DNA of 64,000 bases from Neobacillus novalis NBRC 102450 (GTDB taxonomy: Bacteria > Bacillota > Bacilli > Bacillales > Cytobacillaceae). Where the stretch lies: positions 1-64,000 of the forward strand of contig NZ_BCVP01000031.1 of the NCBI RefSeq assembly GCF_001591805.1, written 5' to 3'. The notes beneath the pieces were generated by a model. The model worked only from the letters and a program-made list of their open reading frames with translations. It did no database searches and was not told where the DNA came from. The position numbers and the translations under genes are program-made. Positions 1 through 11,387 of this stretch are shown piece after piece (the stretch's first letter is position 1; every line of letters starts with the position of its first letter).

Positions 1-10
1 CTGCCAGGCA
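1..10 (+). rRNA. rrf: 3' end of a 5S rRNA (partial, cut by window start)
   Basis: The first ten bases (CTGCCAGGCA) look like the 3' terminus of a Bacillus 5S rRNA and are followed at once by an intrinsic terminator. In B. subtilis the rrnW operon ends immediately upstream of ctsR, so the position fits. Only ten bases are visible, so this rests on remembered similarity plus synteny. Confidence 0.5.
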
Positions 11-17
11 AATCTAG

Positions 18-43
18 GACAACCTGAAAAGGTTGTCTTTTTT
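18..43 (+). terminator. Intrinsic terminator, probably of an rRNA operon
   Basis: A perfect 7-bp stem (GACAACC, 18-24, with GGTTGTC, 31-37) with a six-base loop is followed by a T run. It lies just after the putative 5S end and separates that transcript from the ctsR promoter. Confidence 0.85.
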
Positions 44-152
44 GCGTTTTCAATTTTTATTTTTCTTTCTTAAAGCAATCAACCAAATATTATTTAAATA
101 ATCACAGGTTTTACAACTGCGAGATTTGGGGAAAATCAATAGTAGTGAATCG

Positions 153-181
153 TTGCATCAAAAGAAAAATTTGAGTATAAT
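153..181 (+). promoter_or_regulatory. SigA-type promoter of the ctsR operon
   Basis: TTGCAT (153-158) and a consensus TATAAT (176-181) are separated by 17 bp. The predicted start site near 188 lies inside the CtsR operator, so repressor binding would block initiation. Confidence 0.8.
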
Positions 182-184
182 TTA

Positions 185-207
185 AGTCAAATATAGTCAA
201 AGTCAAA
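185..207 (+). promoter_or_regulatory. CtsR operator with three heptads
   Basis: AGTCAAA occurs at 185-191 and 195-201 with a 3-bp spacer (TAT), matching the established CtsR direct-repeat box. A third AGTCAAA (201-207) abuts the second, sharing one base. The box overlaps the predicted transcription start of ctsR, consistent with autorepression relieved by heat or protein stress. Confidence 0.85.
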
Positions 208-224
208 AGATAGGGGGTGGGAAA

Positions 225-689
225 ATGCGGAACATCTCCGATATTATTGAAAAGTACTTAAAACAAGTTTTGGAAATGAGTGAAAAGGATCTTGTTGAAA
301 TTAAAAGAAGTGAAATTGCTGATAAGTTTCAATGTGTTCCTTCGCAAATTAACTATGTAATCAATACCCGCTTTACCATTGAAAGAGGGTACATTGTAGA
401 AAGTAAACGGGGCGGCGGCGGTTATATTCGGATAATCAAAGTTCAATCCCATGATTTGGCTCATTTAATTGACCAATTGCTTACGCTTGTCCAAAGCCGA
501 ATTAGTCAAACAAGTGCTGAGGATGTCATTATCCGTCTTGTCCAAGAGGAGATTATTACAAAGCGCGAAGCGAAAATCATGCTGAGTGTTATTGATCGTT
601 CTGTTTTATATATTGATCTTCCGTATCGGGATGAATTAAGAGCAAGAATGTTAAAAGCAATGTTAACATCTTTAAAATATTATAAATAA
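225..689 (+). CDS. ctsR: CtsR, transcriptional repressor of class III heat-shock genes
   Basis: This 154-residue protein matches the CtsR family over its full length. The N-terminal half is a winged helix-turn-helix whose wing is the glycine-rich segment RGGGG (about residues 61-65). This wing contacts the operator and acts as the thermosensor in the family. The C-terminal half is the dimerisation domain and the region targeted by arginine phosphorylation. The ATG at 225 follows a GGGGGTGG ribosome site. It is the first gene of ctsR-mcsA-mcsB-clpC, whose own promoter carries the operator it should bind. McsB, encoded two genes downstream, inactivates it under stress. Confidence 0.97.
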   Translation: MRNISDIIEKYLKQVLEMSEKDLVEIKRSEIADKFQCVPSQINYVINTRFTIERGYIVESKRGGGGYIRIIKVQSHDLAHLIDQLLTLVQSRISQTSAEDVIIRLVQEEIITKREAKIMLSVIDRSVLYIDLPYRDELRARMLKAMLTSLKYYK

Positions 690-715
690 TTGACGCAGCC
701 GGAGAGGTGAAAGCA

Positions 716-1264
716 ATGATTTGCCAGGAGTGTAATCAAAGGCCTGCAGCACTTCATTTCACCAAAATAATTAATGGTGAAAAGACCGAAGTACAGCTTT
801 GTGAGAAGTGTGCTCAGGAAAAGGGTGAAATGTTTATTTTTACTAGCGAAACAGGATTTGCCTTTAATAATCTATTAGCAGGTTTATTAAATATCGATCC
901 TGCATTTCAAAAGCAAAGTCAAAGTCCGTTCCACCAGGAGGAAATCCTTCAATGTGAGAACTGTTCGATGACGTTTCCGCAGTTTTTAAAGGTAGGTCGC
1001 TTTGGTTGTGCCCATTGCTATGAAACCTTTGAAGAACAGTTAAATCCAGTTTTAAGGCGCCTCCACAGTGGAAACTGGACACATAACGGCAAAATTCCAA
1101 AAAGAATTGGCGGCGGCCTTCATCTTCGTAAACAAATAGAAGAATTGAAGAATAACTTAAGAAATTCTATCACCCAAGAAGAATTTGAGAAAGCGGCCGA
1201 GATTCGCGATGAAATCCGTACATTAGAGAAAAAATTAGCTGGAAGCGATAAGGGAGGGGAATAG
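716..1264 (+). CDS. mcsA: McsA, zinc-binding activator/adaptor of the McsB arginine kinase
   Basis: The protein (182 residues) has four CxxC pairs, C3/C6, C29/C32, C80/C83 and C98/C101, followed by a C-terminal UVR-type coiled coil (about 137-172), the McsA architecture. In Bacillus it stimulates McsB and couples it to CtsR and ClpC. The ATG at 716 is preferred over an in-frame GTG at 707: GGAGAGG (701-707) sits at proper spacing from the ATG but overlaps the GTG, and McsA proteins normally begin with M-I-C. It lies 26 bp after ctsR; mcsB starts one base after its stop. Confidence 0.95.
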   Translation: MICQECNQRPAALHFTKIINGEKTEVQLCEKCAQEKGEMFIFTSETGFAFNNLLAGLLNIDPAFQKQSQSPFHQEEILQCENCSMTFPQFLKVGRFGCAHCYETFEEQLNPVLRRLHSGNWTHNGKIPKRIGGGLHLRKQIEELKNNLRNSITQEEFEKAAEIRDEIRTLEKKLAGSDKGGE

Positions 1265-1265
1265 C

Positions 1266-2336
1266 GTGTCGCTTGAACGTTTTCTAAAGACTGCTGTCAG
1301 CTCCTGGATGAGCGAGGAAGGACCTGATTCAGATATTGTCCTAAGTTCCCGAATCCGTTTGGCGCGGAACTTCAAAGACTATAAATTTCCAACACTCTTT
1401 TCACATGAAGAAGCAAAAGTGATTATTGTAAATATGGAAGAAACAATAGGGAAATCGGATTTTCAAAAATTTGGTCAAATGGAATTGTTGAAAATCGATG
1501 AAATGCAGCCGCTTCAAAAAAGGGTATTAGTCGAAAAGCATTTGATTAGTCCTCATCTGGCTGAAGATTCGCCCTATGGTGCTGTTTTATTAACCGAAAA
1601 TGAAGAAGTTAGTATTATGATTAATGAAGAGGATCATATTAGGATTCAATGCCTGTTCCCCGGGCTGCAATTATCGGAGGCATTGGATGCGGCAAATGAA
1701 ATTGACGACTGGCTTGAAAGTAACATTCAATATGCCTTTGATGAAAAACATGGTTACTTAACAAGCTGTCCGACCAATGTTGGCACAGGACTTCGTGCTT
1801 CTGTCATGATGCATCTGCCAGGGTTAATCTTAACGCAGCAAATCAGTCGAATTATTCCTGCCATCAACCAATTAGGTCTTGTTGTCAGAGGGATTTATGG
1901 TGAAGGCAGTGAGGCCTTAGGGAATATTTTTCAAATTTCTAATCAAATAACGCTTGGTAAATCAGAAGAGGATATTGGCCGTGATCTTAAAGGGGTGGTG
2001 AGCCAGCTTATTTCACAAGAAAGGTCGGCCCGTGAAGCATTACGAAAGACTTCGAACATACAATTAGAAGATAGAATATTCCGCTCCTTAGGCGTGCTGG
2101 CTAATAGCCGAATTATTGAGTCAAAAGAGGCGGCCAGGTGTTTATCAGATGTTCGGCTTGGAATCGATATGGGGTATATCGAGAAATTACCTAAAACAAT
2201 TTTAAATGAATTAATGATTTTAACCCAACCTGGGTTTTTACAGCAATATGCAGGCGGTCCATTACGGCCGCATGAACGAGATATCAGACGTGCAGGATTA
2301 ATTAGGGAACGACTAAAAATGGAGCAGGAAAAATAG
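1266..2336 (+). CDS. mcsB: McsB, protein arginine kinase
   Basis: A 356-residue member of the guanidino-kinase fold specialised for phosphorylating protein arginines. Visible family signatures include SSRIRLARN near residue 26, the nucleotide/substrate-site region around [13 protein letters not shown] in the middle, and a C-terminal RDIRRA motif (about 338-343) that serves as the phospho-arginine allosteric site in characterised McsB. The start is GTG at 1266 behind GGGAGGGG. McsB inactivates CtsR and marks misfolded proteins for ClpCP. Its position between mcsA and clpC is the conserved operon order. Confidence 0.96.
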   Translation: MSLERFLKTAVSSWMSEEGPDSDIVLSSRIRLARNFKDYKFPTLFSHEEAKVIIVNMEETIGKSDFQKFGQMELLKIDEMQPLQKRVLVEKHLISPHLAEDSPYGAVLLTENEEVSIMINEEDHIRIQCLFPGLQLSEALDAANEIDDWLESNIQYAFDEKHGYLTSCPTNVGTGLRASVMMHLPGLILTQQISRIIPAINQLGLVVRGIYGEGSEALGNIFQISNQITLGKSEEDIGRDLKGVVSQLISQERSAREALRKTSNIQLEDRIFRSLGVLANSRIIESKEAARCLSDVRLGIDMGYIEKLPKTILNELMILTQPGFLQQYAGGPLRPHERDIRRAGLIRERLKMEQEK

Positions 2337-2353
2337 GTGAGGAGGAAGAGAAT

Positions 2354-4795
2354 ATGATGTTTGGCCGTTTTACTGAAAGAGCACAAAAAGTTCTTGCTTT
2401 AGCTCAAGAAGAGGCAATTCGACTTTTGCATAACAATATAGGGACAGAGCATATTTTATTGGGATTAGTTCGCGAAGGGGAAGGAATTGCTGCGAAAGCA
2501 CTTAATGGTCTTGGTTTAGGCTCTGATAAAATCCAAAAAGAAGTGGAGAATTTAATTGGTAAGGGCCAAGAAACAGCTCAAACAATTCATTATACTCCTA
2601 GAGCTAAAAAGGTCATTGAATTATCAATGGATGAGGCTCGTAAGTTAGGACATTCCTATGTGGGCACAGAGCACATTCTCCTTGGGTTAATCCGTGAGGG
2701 AGAAGGGGTTGCTGCCCGCGTACTTAATAACCTTGGTGTAAGTTTAAATAAGGCACGCCAGCAGGTGCTTCAATTATTAGGCAGTAACGAATCCAGCGGT
2801 CATCAGGGAGGCGCTTCTGTCAGCGCAAACACGCCGACACTTGACAGCCTCGCCAGAGATTTAACAGCTATTGCACGTGAAGGCAGCCTGGACCCTGTAA
2901 TTGGCAGGAGCAAGGAAATTCAACGAGTTATTGAGGTATTAAGCCGCCGAACGAAAAATAACCCTGTATTAATCGGGGAGCCGGGTGTAGGTAAAACGGC
3001 GATTGCGGAAGGACTTGCACAGCAAATTGTTAATAACGAAATACCGGAAATCCTTCGTGATAAACGAGTAATGACTCTGGATATGGGAACCGTTGTAGCA
3101 GGGACGAAATACCGCGGTGAATTTGAGGACCGTCTGAAAAAAGTCATGGATGAAATCCGCCAGGCAGGAAATATAATTTTATTCATTGATGAGCTGCACA
3201 CCTTAATTGGCGCTGGCGGTGCTGAAGGGGCGATTGATGCTTCGAACATTTTAAAACCATCACTTGCCCGTGGAGAACTTCAGTGTATTGGAGCCACAAC
3301 GCTAGATGAGTACCGGAAATATATTGAAAAAGATGCGGCGCTGGAAAGACGGTTTCAGCCGATTCGTGTTGATGAACCAACGGCTGCAGAATCAGTTCAA
3401 ATTTTAGAAGGCTTACGTGACCGCTATGAGGCTCATCATCGCGTTTCCATTACCGATGAAGCCATCCAGGCAGCAGTAAAGCTTTCAGACCGTTATATTT
3501 CTGACCGGTTCCTGCCTGATAAAGCGATTGATTTGATTGATGAAGCTGGTTCAAAAGTACGGCTTCGTTCTTATACAACACCTCCTAATTTAAAAGAATT
3601 AGAAGTTAAACTTGAGGAAGTCCGAAAAGAAAAGGATTCCGCTGTTCAAAGTCAGGAATTTGAAAAAGCGGCATCATTAAGGGATACAGAACAGCGTCTT
3701 CGTGAACAGCTAGAAGAAACGAAGAAGACATGGAAAGAAAAGCAGGGAAAAGAAAACAATGAAGTAACGGTGGAGGATATTGCCAGTGTGGTTTCAAGCT
3801 GGACCGGCGTCCCTGTCTCCAAGCTTGCCGAAACGGAAACAGCAAAGTTACTTAATTTAGAGGAAATCCTTCATTCCCGAATTATTGGTCAGGAGGAAGC
3901 CGTTAAAGCTGTCTCAAAGGCCGTTCGCCGGGCAAGGGCAGGATTAAAAGATCCGAAGCGCCCGATAGGTTCCTTTGTTTTCCTTGGACCAACTGGGGTG
4001 GGAAAAACCGAATTAGCACGCGCCTTAGCTGAGGCGATGTTTGGGGATGAAGATGCGATGATTCGGATTGATATGTCCGAATACATGGAGAAGCATTCTA
4101 CATCAAGACTTGTAGGTTCACCGCCAGGATATGTCGGCTATGAAGAAGGCGGGCAATTAACGGAAAAGGTCCGCAGGAAACCGTACTCTGTTATCTTGCT
4201 GGATGAAATTGAAAAGGCGCATCCAGATGTATTTAATATCCTACTGCAAGTACTTGAGGATGGCCGGTTAACGGATTCAAAAGGAAGAACAGTTGATTTC
4301 CGTAATACTGTCCTAATTATGACTTCCAATGTAGGTGCTGAATCGCTTAAACGCAACAAGTATGTCGGTTTTAATATCCAGGATGGTGAGCAGGATTACA
4401 AAGACATGAAGAGTAAAGTGATGGAGGAACTCAAGAAAGCCTTCCGTCCTGAATTTTTGAATCGGATTGATGAAATCATTGTATTCCATGCGTTGGAGAG
4501 AAAGCATCTTAATGAAATTGTCACCTTGTTGTCTGAGCAGTTAATCAAACGCTTAAGGGAGCAGGATATTTCAATAGAGTTAACGGAGGCAGCGAAGGAG
4601 AAAATTTCGCAAGAGGGATACGACCCAGAGTATGGGGCCAGACCTCTACGCCGTGCGATTCAAAAGCATATTGAAGACCGGTTGTCTGAAGAGCTATTAA
4701 AAGGAACGCTATTAACGGGTCAGCATGCTATTATTGATGTGGATAATGGTGAATTTATCGTAAAAATGACCGAGAAAGTAAGCTTAGGAAAATAG
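2354..4795 (+). CDS. clpC: ClpC, AAA+ unfoldase of the ClpCP protease
   Basis: This 813-residue protein has the full ClpC layout. Two N-terminal Clp repeats bind adaptors and phospho-arginine. The first AAA+ domain has Walker A GEPGVGKT near residue 208 and an FIDELHT Walker B. A UVR-like middle domain (about 430-470) marks ClpC rather than ClpB or ClpE. The second AAA+ domain has GPTGVGKT near 545 and LLDEIEKAH. It unfolds substrates for ClpP and helps degrade McsB-marked proteins. The ATG at 2354 (a second ATG follows) is served by GGAGGAAG. It is the last gene of the operon and is followed by a strong terminator. Confidence 0.98.
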   Translation: MMFGRFTERAQKVLALAQEEAIRLLHNNIGTEHILLGLVREGEGIAAKALNGLGLGSDKIQKEVENLIGKGQETAQTIHYTPRAKKVIELSMDEARKLGHSYVGTEHILLGLIREGEGVAARVLNNLGVSLNKARQQVLQLLGSNESSGHQGGASVSANTPTLDSLARDLTAIAREGSLDPVIGRSKEIQRVIEVLSRRTKNNPVLIGEPGVGKTAIAEGLAQQIVNNEIPEILRDKRVMTLDMGTVVAGTKYRGEFEDRLKKVMDEIRQAGNIILFIDELHTLIGAGGAEGAIDASNILKPSLARGELQCIGATTLDEYRKYIEKDAALERRFQPIRVDEPTAAESVQILEGLRDRYEAHHRVSITDEAIQAAVKLSDRYISDRFLPDKAIDLIDEAGSKVRLRSYTTPPNLKELEVKLEEVRKEKDSAVQSQEFEKAASLRDTEQRLREQLEETKKTWKEKQGKENNEVTVEDIASVVSSWTGVPVSKLAETETAKLLNLEEILHSRIIGQEEAVKAVSKAVRRARAGLKDPKRPIGSFVFLGPTGVGKTELARALAEAMFGDEDAMIRIDMSEYMEKHSTSRLVGSPPGYVGYEEGGQLTEKVRRKPYSVILLDEIEKAHPDVFNILLQVLEDGRLTDSKGRTVDFRNTVLIMTSNVGAESLKRNKYVGFNIQDGEQDYKDMKSKVMEELKKAFRPEFLNRIDEIIVFHALERKHLNEIVTLLSEQLIKRLREQDISIELTEAAKEKISQEGYDPEYGARPLRRAIQKHIEDRLSEELLKGTLLTGQHAIIDVDNGEFIVKMTEKVSLGK

Positions 4796-4833
4796 AACCA
4801 TCAATAATGATTTTAGATGCTTTACAACAAGCA

Positions 4834-4882
4834 GAGGTACACGTGAATAAGGTCGAATCGTGTGCCTCTTTTTTTATTTTTA
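4834..4882 (+). terminator. Intrinsic terminator of the ctsR-clpC operon
   Basis: GAGGTACACG (4834-4843) pairs with CGTGTGCCTC (4859-4868), ten pairs with one G-T wobble, followed by a run of seven T and further T-rich sequence. It lies between clpC and radA, so radA is at least partly transcribed independently. Confidence 0.85.
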
Positions 4883-4906
4883 TATTACTAGCGGGGTAGA
4901 GTGTTT

Positions 4907-6289
4907 ATGGCAAAACGAAAAACAAAGTTTATCTGTCAAGAGTGCGGGTATGAATCCCCTAAGTGGATGGGGAAATGTCCTGGCTGTGGACAGTGGAATA
5001 AGATGGTTGAAGAAGTGGAAGTAACGGGTGCAGCTAGACGGGGAGCCTTTGCACATTCTCAAAGCGGTTCAACCGTTTTATCTAAACCTATGGCGATCAA
5101 TACGATTGAAATGGAAAATGAACCGAGAATTTTAACCGACTTAAATGAACTGAACAGGGTTCTAGGCGGCGGCGTGGTTAAGGGTTCGTTAGTGTTAATT
5201 GGCGGAGACCCCGGGATTGGCAAATCAACCCTGCTTTTGCAAGTATCTTCACAGCTTGCCAATAAAGGCAATCAGGTTTTATATATCTCCGGTGAGGAAT
5301 CGTTGCGGCAAACAAAACTCCGGGCAGAACGATTAGGGATATCATCGGCAAATTTGTTCGTTTATGCTGAAACAAACCTGGAAGAAATTAACCGGACCAT
5401 TGAAGGTACAAACCCAAGTTTCGTCATCATTGATTCGATTCAGACCATCTTTCATCCCGATGTAACGTCAGCGCCGGGCAGTGTATCACAGGTCCGTGAA
5501 TGTACGTCTGAATTAATGAGAATCGGCAAAACTAAAGGAATTGCTATCTTTATTGTCGGGCATGTGACAAAAGAAGGTTCAATTGCCGGCCCGAGGCTGC
5601 TTGAGCATATGGTGGATACCGTTCTATATTTTGAAGGGGAGAGACATCACACCTACCGAATTCTTAGAGCCGTGAAAAATCGCTTTGGTTCCACTAACGA
5701 AATGGGTATTTTTGAAATGAAGGAATTTGGTCTTGATGAAGTGGAGAATCCATCAGAGATTTTTTTAGAAGAACGTTCACGCGGTGCGGCAGGCTCGACT
5801 GTTGTTGCCTCGATGGAAGGGACGCGGCCAGTCCTTGTTGAAATACAGGCCTTAATCTCGCCGACAAGCTTTGGTAATCCGAGAAGAATGGCAACGGGAA
5901 TTGACCATAACCGAGTCCCGCTTTTAATGGCGGTCTTGGAAAAGCGGGTTGGAATGCTGCTGCAAAATCAAGATGCCTATTTAAAAGTAGCCGGTGGCGT
6001 CAAATTGGATGAACCGGCGATTGACCTCGCTGTTGCAGTCAGTATTGCCTCTAGTTTCAGAGATAAACCAACGAGACCAACGGATTGCATTATTGGTGAA
6101 GTGGGGTTAACTGGTGAAGTAAGAAGAGTTTCAAGAATTGAACAGCGTGTTCAGGAAGCCGCAAAGCTGGGCTTTGAACGCGTAATATTACCTGCAAATA
6201 ATTTGAGCGGCTGGAAGGGGCCAGCCGGTGTCCAACTCATTGGTGTTTCATCTGTCAGTGAAGCACTAAAAGCAGCTCTGGGAGGTTAA
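4907..6289 (+). CDS. radA: RadA, DNA repair ATPase/branch-migration helicase
   Basis: A 460-residue RadA (Sms). An N-terminal zinc finger with two CxxC pairs lies within residues 9-30. It is followed by a RecA-like ATPase core with Walker [10 protein letters not shown], the RadA-specific KNRFG motif, and a C-terminal Lon-protease-like domain. RadA extends recombination intermediates during repair and transformation. The ATG at 4907 is chosen over the in-frame GTG at 4901 because the only purine-rich site (GCGGGG, 4891-4896) is at proper distance from the ATG and homologues begin M-A-K. It lies 7 bp before disA, the conserved pairing of a repair protein with the DNA-scanning cyclase. Confidence 0.96.
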   Translation: MAKRKTKFICQECGYESPKWMGKCPGCGQWNKMVEEVEVTGAARRGAFAHSQSGSTVLSKPMAINTIEMENEPRILTDLNELNRVLGGGVVKGSLVLIGGDPGIGKSTLLLQVSSQLANKGNQVLYISGEESLRQTKLRAERLGISSANLFVYAETNLEEINRTIEGTNPSFVIIDSIQTIFHPDVTSAPGSVSQVRECTSELMRIGKTKGIAIFIVGHVTKEGSIAGPRLLEHMVDTVLYFEGERHHTYRILRAVKNRFGSTNEMGIFEMKEFGLDEVENPSEIFLEERSRGAAGSTVVASMEGTRPVLVEIQALISPTSFGNPRRMATGIDHNRVPLLMAVLEKRVGMLLQNQDAYLKVAGGVKLDEPAIDLAVAVSIASSFRDKPTRPTDCIIGEVGLTGEVRRVSRIEQRVQEAAKLGFERVILPANNLSGWKGPAGVQLIGVSSVSEALKAALGG

Positions 6290-6296
6290 AACACAG

Positions 6297-7370
6297 ATGG
6301 AAAATAAGAAGCTTGGTGAGCAATCTGTCAGTGATGTTTTACAGTTTCTTGCACCCGGTACACCGATTCGCGAGGGAATTGATAATGTCCTCCGGGCGAA
6401 CACAGGGGGTCTTATCGTTGTAGGTTATAACGAAAAGGTAAAGGGGATTGTGGACGGCGGCTTTGAAATCAATTGCCCTTTTTCTCCAAGCTTTTTATAT
6501 GAACTCGCAAAAATGGACGGTGCCATCATCTTAAATGAATTAGGCAGCAAGATTCTTTTTGCTAATGCTCAGCTAGTCCCAAACTCGGAAATACCATCGA
6601 CAGAAACAGGGATGCGCCATCGCACAGCCGAAAGGGCTGCTAAGCAGACAAAAGCCTTATGTATCGCGATTTCTCAACGACGAAATGTCATTACCCTATA
6701 TCAAGGAAATTTCCGCTATGCGTTAAAGGATATTGCGGTCATCTTAGCAAAAGCCAATCAAGCGATTCAGACGCTGGAAAAGTACAAGGTAGTGCTGGAG
6801 CATAGTATCACTAATTTGAGTATTTTAGAGTTTGAGGAATCGGTTACATATAACGATTTTTTACTAGTTCTCCACCGTTTTGAAATGGTCTTAAAGATTA
6901 AAAATGAATTGTTAACCTATCTGCATGAACTTGGGACAGAGGGACGGCTCATACGCCTGCAGTTGAAGGAGATTTTAACCGATTTGGAAAAAGAGGTCAT
7001 GCTCATTATTAAGGATTATGCCTTCGAACGTGACATTAAAGCCCAGGATGTCCTCAATCGAATGCAGGTTTTAGCGAATAACGGCTCTATTGAGGATATC
7101 GTTTTATTAAAACTTATGGGGTATCTTGGTTATGTTCATTTGGATGAAAACAAAAATCCGCACGGCTATCGAATTCTCCATAAGATACCAAGACTTCCGA
7201 CTGTCATTATTGAAAATCTAATCAGTAGTTTTGGTGAGCTTTCAAACATTACCAATGCCACGGTGGAGGAGCTGGATGATGTAGAAGGAATTGGCGAAGT
7301 GCGGGCAAAGAAAATCCAAGAAGGCTTTAGATTGATAAAGGAGCGGTTAAATACCGATCGGCAGCTGTAA
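6297..7370 (+). CDS. disA: DisA, DNA-integrity-scanning diadenylate cyclase
   Basis: This 357-residue protein makes cyclic di-AMP from two ATP. The DAC domain contains the DGA motif (residues 74-76) and RHR motif (107-109) required for catalysis, so it should be active. A long helical spine follows, then a C-terminal helix-hairpin-helix DNA-binding domain (about 310-345, [13 protein letters not shown] region) that senses branched DNA. In B. subtilis DisA slows sporulation when DNA is damaged. The ribosome site GGAGG is inside the end of radA, and the two genes are probably co-transcribed. Confidence 0.97.
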   Translation: MENKKLGEQSVSDVLQFLAPGTPIREGIDNVLRANTGGLIVVGYNEKVKGIVDGGFEINCPFSPSFLYELAKMDGAIILNELGSKILFANAQLVPNSEIPSTETGMRHRTAERAAKQTKALCIAISQRRNVITLYQGNFRYALKDIAVILAKANQAIQTLEKYKVVLEHSITNLSILEFEESVTYNDFLLVLHRFEMVLKIKNELLTYLHELGTEGRLIRLQLKEILTDLEKEVMLIIKDYAFERDIKAQDVLNRMQVLANNGSIEDIVLLKLMGYLGYVHLDENKNPHGYRILHKIPRLPTVIIENLISSFGELSNITNATVEELDDVEGIGEVRAKKIQEGFRLIKERLNTDRQL

Positions 7371-7401
7371 AAGCAAAAGGACGTCCCACGCCGCCATTTG
7401 T

Positions 7402-7430
7402 TTGACACGGTTTTTTTCCAGTGCTACCCT
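7402..7430 (+). promoter_or_regulatory. Candidate promoter for yacL and downstream genes
   Basis: A consensus TTGACA (7402-7407) is followed after 17 bp by TACCCT (7425-7430), a weak -10. The 183-bp gap between disA and yacL is the only sizeable non-coding segment before ispD. A second TATAAT lies at 7528-7533 without a good -35. Confidence 0.4.
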
Positions 7431-7553
7431 ATGGATAGTAAGACTTGAAGATAACAACTATATTTCAAACCGTTTACAATTTGGAAAAATAATCAACAAA
7501 TCAAGGTTTCAATTCTAGGAATATGTTTATAATGAATTAGAGGAGGTGAAGGA

Positions 7554-8642
7554 ATGTTAAAACGTATTGTGCAAGCTTGCTTCCTCATTATTGGAGGTAC
7601 GCTGGGGATCTTGTTATTACCGGAATTGTTCAAATTATTTCATATCAATGACATTCCAGTGATTAACAATTCGTATGTTGCTGCTATTTTAGGTGCTATT
7701 ATTTTTTATCTTATAACCTTTTGGGCAGTAGATTATGTCTTTAATTTTATTAAATGGGCTGAAGATTCGTTAGTGAAAATCCCTGTAACAGATGTGCTTT
7801 TCGGCAGTGTAGGATTGATTTTTGGTTTGATTGTTGCTTTTTTAATTGGTTTTGCGCTAAATGCTGTACAGGTACAATTTTTAAATGCGGTCGCGCCCAT
7901 TTTGCTGACGCTATTGTTTGGCTACCTTGGCTTTCAGGTAGGCTTCAAAAAGAGGGATGAATTGCTAGGGCTTTTTGGCAATCGAAGCAATAAGAAAAAG
8001 TCAGCCGAAGAGGAAAACGAAAAGGCAATTGGTTTAGATTGGAAAATACTGGACACGAGTGTTATTATTGATGGCCGAGTTGCTGATATTTGTCAGACGG
8101 GGTTTTTGGAAGGTACGATTGTTATTCCCCAGTTCGTGCTTGAAGAATTACAGCATATCGCTGATTCTTCTGATGTGTTGAAACGAAATCGCGGCCGCAG
8201 AGGCTTAGACATCTTAAACCGAATCCAAAAGGAACTCTCGATTAAGGTTGAAATTTACGAAGGCGACTTTGAAGAAATTGGCGAAGTGGATTCGAAGCTG
8301 GTAAAGCTTGCGAAAATAACAAATGGCATCCTAGTCACCAATGATTTTAACTTAAATAAGGTATGTGAACTGCAGAATGTCTCCGTTTTAAACATAAATG
8401 ATTTAGCGAACGCCGTGAAACCAGTCGTTCTTCCAGGTGAAGAACTAACGGTTCAAGTGATTAAGGATGGAAAAGAGTATCATCAAGGCGTAGCCTATTT
8501 AGATGATGGAACGATGATTGTTGTCGAAGAAGGAAGAGAATACATTGGAAAAAGAATCGATGTTCTTGTAACAAGTGTTCTTCAGACCTCTGCCGGCAGA
8601 ATGATTTTTGCCAAACCCAAATTACTCGAAAAAGCTTTATAG
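7554..8642 (+). CDS. yacL: YacL-type membrane PIN/TRAM-domain protein
   Basis: The protein (362 residues) begins with four hydrophobic segments (about 5-25, 40-58, 82-105, 109-130). A cytoplasmic PIN domain starts near 172 ([10 protein letters not shown]) with acidic residues of the type that bind metal in PIN nucleases. The C-terminal 60 residues form a TRAM-like beta domain, an RNA-binding fold. PIN-TRAM membrane proteins of this family are conserved in Firmicutes next to disA and ispD; the substrate is not known to me. RNA cleavage is inferred from the domains. The ATG at 7554 follows AGAGGAGGTG. Confidence 0.9.
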   Translation: MLKRIVQACFLIIGGTLGILLLPELFKLFHINDIPVINNSYVAAILGAIIFYLITFWAVDYVFNFIKWAEDSLVKIPVTDVLFGSVGLIFGLIVAFLIGFALNAVQVQFLNAVAPILLTLLFGYLGFQVGFKKRDELLGLFGNRSNKKKSAEEENEKAIGLDWKILDTSVIIDGRVADICQTGFLEGTIVIPQFVLEELQHIADSSDVLKRNRGRRGLDILNRIQKELSIKVEIYEGDFEEIGEVDSKLVKLAKITNGILVTNDFNLNKVCELQNVSVLNINDLANAVKPVVLPGEELTVQVIKDGKEYHQGVAYLDDGTMIVVEEGREYIGKRIDVLVTSVLQTSAGRMIFAKPKLLEKAL

Positions 8643-8660
8643 ATAGAGAGAGGTAATCAT

Positions 8661-9344
8661 ATGACTTACCAAGTCATTCTCCCGGCTGCTGGTATGGGAA
8701 AAAGAATGGGAGCAGGAAAAAACAAACTTTTATTAGAGCTTAATGGGATGCCTGTGCTGATTCATACATTACGTGTGTTCGAAGAGGATGAAGCTTGCAG
8801 CGGGATTATTCTAGCCATTCACCCGCAGGATGAGGCGGTTTTTAAAGCACTGCTGACAAGGTATAACGTGACGAAAGTAATTAATCTAGTACCTGGCGGG
8901 GAAGAGCGTCAGCATAGCATTTATAATGCACTGAAAACAGTGAGGTCTGACGGCATTATCCTTGTTCATGATGCGGCAAGGCCGTTTATCCAAAAAGAGC
9001 AAATCCACCGGTTAACAAAAACAGCGCAAGAAACCAGTGCTGCTATTATGGGAGTACCGGCAAAGGACACGATGAAAAAGATACAAAATGGTGTGGTAGT
9101 AGAAACTGTCGAGCGTTCAAGCTTGTGGGCTGTTCAAACCCCACAAGCTTTTCGCATTTCCTTGCTTAGACAGGCATATGAACAGGCTGAAAAAGACTCC
9201 TTCCTTGGAACAGATGATTCCAGTTTAGTGGAGCGGCTAAACCATCCCGTAACAATGGTGGAAGGAAACTACGATAATATTAAGCTGACCACACCAGAAG
9301 ATTTATTTTTTGCGGAAGCAATTTTGAAAAAAAGGGGTTTTTAA
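8661..9344 (+). CDS. ispD: IspD, 2-C-methyl-D-erythritol 4-phosphate cytidylyltransferase
   Basis: A 227-residue nucleotidyltransferase for the third step of the MEP isoprenoid pathway (MEP + CTP to CDP-methylerythritol). The N-terminal CTP-binding loop (AAGMGKRMG, about residues 9-17) with a following lysine is intact, as are the HDAARP (about 99-104) and TPQAF segments typical of IspD. Its stop codon overlaps the ATG of ispF, so the two MEP enzymes are probably translationally coupled. Confidence 0.96.
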   Translation: MTYQVILPAAGMGKRMGAGKNKLLLELNGMPVLIHTLRVFEEDEACSGIILAIHPQDEAVFKALLTRYNVTKVINLVPGGEERQHSIYNALKTVRSDGIILVHDAARPFIQKEQIHRLTKTAQETSAAIMGVPAKDTMKKIQNGVVVETVERSSLWAVQTPQAFRISLLRQAYEQAEKDSFLGTDDSSLVERLNHPVTMVEGNYDNIKLTTPEDLFFAEAILKKRGF

Positions 9345-9823
9345 TGATGTTTCGAATTGGACAAGGCTTTGATGTTCACCAATTAACAGAAGGACGTCCG
9401 CTGATTATTGGCGGCATCACGATTCCATATGAAAAGGGCCTTTTGGGTCATTCTGATGCTGATGTATTATTACATACTGTTTCAGATGCCTGTCTCGGGG
9501 CGATTGGAGAGGGTGATATCGGCAAACATTTTCCCGATACCGATCCAAACTTTAAAGATGCCGACTCCGCGAAGCTGATGGAGCATGTATGGCAGCTCGT
9601 TAAGGATAAGGGGTACGAGCTGGTCAATGCCGATTGCACCATCATTGCTCAAAAACCAAAAATGGCTCCCTACATTGAGCAAATGCGTGCACGGATTGCC
9701 GAATTGCTAGAAGCAGCACCAGAGCAAATCAATGTAAAGGCGACAACGACCGAGAAGCTAGGCTTTACCGGCAGAGGAGAGGGCGTTGCCTCCCAAGTAG
9801 TAGTTTTATTGAAAAAGAAATGA
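9344..9823 (+). CDS. ispF: IspF, 2-C-methyl-D-erythritol 2,4-cyclodiphosphate synthase
   Basis: This 159-residue trimeric enzyme closes the cyclodiphosphate ring in the MEP pathway. Family motifs are intact: the zinc-binding D-x-H near residues 10-12, HSDADVLLH near 36-44, and the C-terminal [13 protein letters not shown] segment. Two adjacent ATG codons (9344 and 9347) both fit the upstream GGGG; homologues suggest 9347 may be used. The first ATG overlaps the ispD stop. Confidence 0.96.
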   Translation: MMFRIGQGFDVHQLTEGRPLIIGGITIPYEKGLLGHSDADVLLHTVSDACLGAIGEGDIGKHFPDTDPNFKDADSAKLMEHVWQLVKDKGYELVNADCTIIAQKPKMAPYIEQMRARIAELLEAAPEQINVKATTTEKLGFTGRGEGVASQVVVLLKKK

Positions 9824-9870
9824 TAAAATAGTCAGTTGAAATCATATAATTTATTCATGGAGGCATTATT

Positions 9871-11328
9871 ATGTCAAACAAAGTTCGTGTAAGGTATGCT
9901 CCAAGTCCAACAGGACATTTACATATTGGAAATGCCCGTACAGCGCTATTCAATTATTTGTTTGCTCGGAATCAAGGCGGTAAATTTATTATCCGTATTG
10001 AGGATACAGATAAAAAGCGGAATATTGCTGGCGGAGAAGAAAGCCAGTTAAAATATTTAAAATGGCTTGGCATCGATTGGGATGAAAGTGTTGATGTCGG
10101 TGGGGAATTTGGCCCGTACCGTCAATCGGAACGAAATGATATTTATGAAACCTACTACAAGCAATTGTTAGAAACGGGTCATGCATACAAATGTTATTGT
10201 ACTGAAGCTGAGATTGAAGCCGAGCGCGAGGCACAAACTGAAAGGGGCGAAAATCCCCATTATTCCGGTAAATGCCGTCATTTAACTCCGGAGGATCGCC
10301 AAAGATTAGAAAGTGAAGGCCGTGAACCAAGCATTCGTATCGCTGTACCTGAAGGGGTTACCTATACGTTTGATGATATGGTAAAAGGACCTGTTTCCTT
10401 TGAATCAGAAGGAATGGGCGACTGGGTCATCATTAAAAAGGATGGAACGCCAACCTATAATTTTGCTGTAGCCATTGATGATCATTTAATGGAGATTTCC
10501 CATGTCCTTCGCGGGGATGATCATATTTCTAACACACCTAAACAGCTGATGGTTTATGAGGCATTGGAATGGGAGCCGCCCATTTTTGGCCATATGACAT
10601 TGATTGTCAACGAAAGCCGCAAGAAACTAAGCAAGCGGGATGAATCAATTATTCAATTTATTGAACAATATGAGGATATGGGCTATCTTCCGGAAGCATT
10701 ATTTAACTTTATAACTTTGCTTGGCTGGTCGCCAGGTGGTGAAGAGGAAATTCACTCTAAGAATGAGTTTATTGAGCTGTTTGATGCGAATCGCCTCTCC
10801 AAATCACCCGCTTTATTTGATAAGCAAAAGCTTACATGGATGAACAATCAATATATGAAAAAGATTGAGGTTGACCGTGTACTTGAACTTGCGCTTCCAC
10901 ACTTAATTAAGGCGGGACGTTTACATGCAAATCTGACTGATGAAGAGCATCAGTGGGCCCGGGGCTTGGCTGCTCTGTTACAGGAAAAAATGAGCTTTGG
11001 TGCAGAAATCGTTGAGTTATCAGATATGTTCTTTAAAGATGAGGCGGAATATGAAGAAAATGCAAAGGAAATTCTCTCCGGGGAACAGGTTCCGGAAGTG
11101 TTAAAGGCATTTACCCATGAGCTGGACCAGCTAGCAAGCTTCCAAGCCGATGGAATTAAGGCAGCGATGAAAGCTGTGCAAAAGTCCACCGGCCAAAAAG
11201 GAAAGAATCTATTTATGCCGATTCGCGCCGCAGTAACAGGGCAGACACACGGACCAGACCTGCCGCAAGCAATCGAACTCTTAGGTAAAAATAAAGTCCA
11301 AATGAGAATTCAAAAAATTATTGGTTAA
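9871..11328 (+). CDS. gltX: Glutamyl-tRNA synthetase (GltX)
   Basis: A 485-residue class I synthetase. The HIGH-type motif is HIGN near residue 18, the KMSKS-type motif is KLSKRDE about 250 residues into the protein, and the C-terminal helical anticodon-binding region is complete. In Bacillus, which lacks a glutaminyl-tRNA synthetase, this enzyme also mischarges tRNA-Gln for the amidotransferase route (established biology). The ATG at 9871 has GGAGG upstream. A cysteine T-box and cysE follow, the usual Bacillus arrangement. Confidence 0.97.
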   Translation: MSNKVRVRYAPSPTGHLHIGNARTALFNYLFARNQGGKFIIRIEDTDKKRNIAGGEESQLKYLKWLGIDWDESVDVGGEFGPYRQSERNDIYETYYKQLLETGHAYKCYCTEAEIEAEREAQTERGENPHYSGKCRHLTPEDRQRLESEGREPSIRIAVPEGVTYTFDDMVKGPVSFESEGMGDWVIIKKDGTPTYNFAVAIDDHLMEISHVLRGDDHISNTPKQLMVYEALEWEPPIFGHMTLIVNESRKKLSKRDESIIQFIEQYEDMGYLPEALFNFITLLGWSPGGEEEIHSKNEFIELFDANRLSKSPALFDKQKLTWMNNQYMKKIEVDRVLELALPHLIKAGRLHANLTDEEHQWARGLAALLQEKMSFGAEIVELSDMFFKDEAEYEENAKEILSGEQVPEVLKAFTHELDQLASFQADGIKAAMKAVQKSTGQKGKNLFMPIRAAVTGQTHGPDLPQAIELLGKNKVQMRIQKIIG

Positions 11329-11350
11329 CATTATTGGGGAAATGTAATAT
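11321..11350 (+). promoter_or_regulatory. Candidate promoter for the T-box/cysE/cysS transcript
   Basis: TTGGTT (11321-11326) and TAATAT (11345-11350) are 18 bp apart. The -35 lies within the end of gltX, and transcription would start near 11357, about 30 bases before T-box Stem I. Confidence 0.45.
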
Positions 11351-11387
11351 AGTAAAGGAAAGAAATTCATACAATCTAAAGTGTTGA

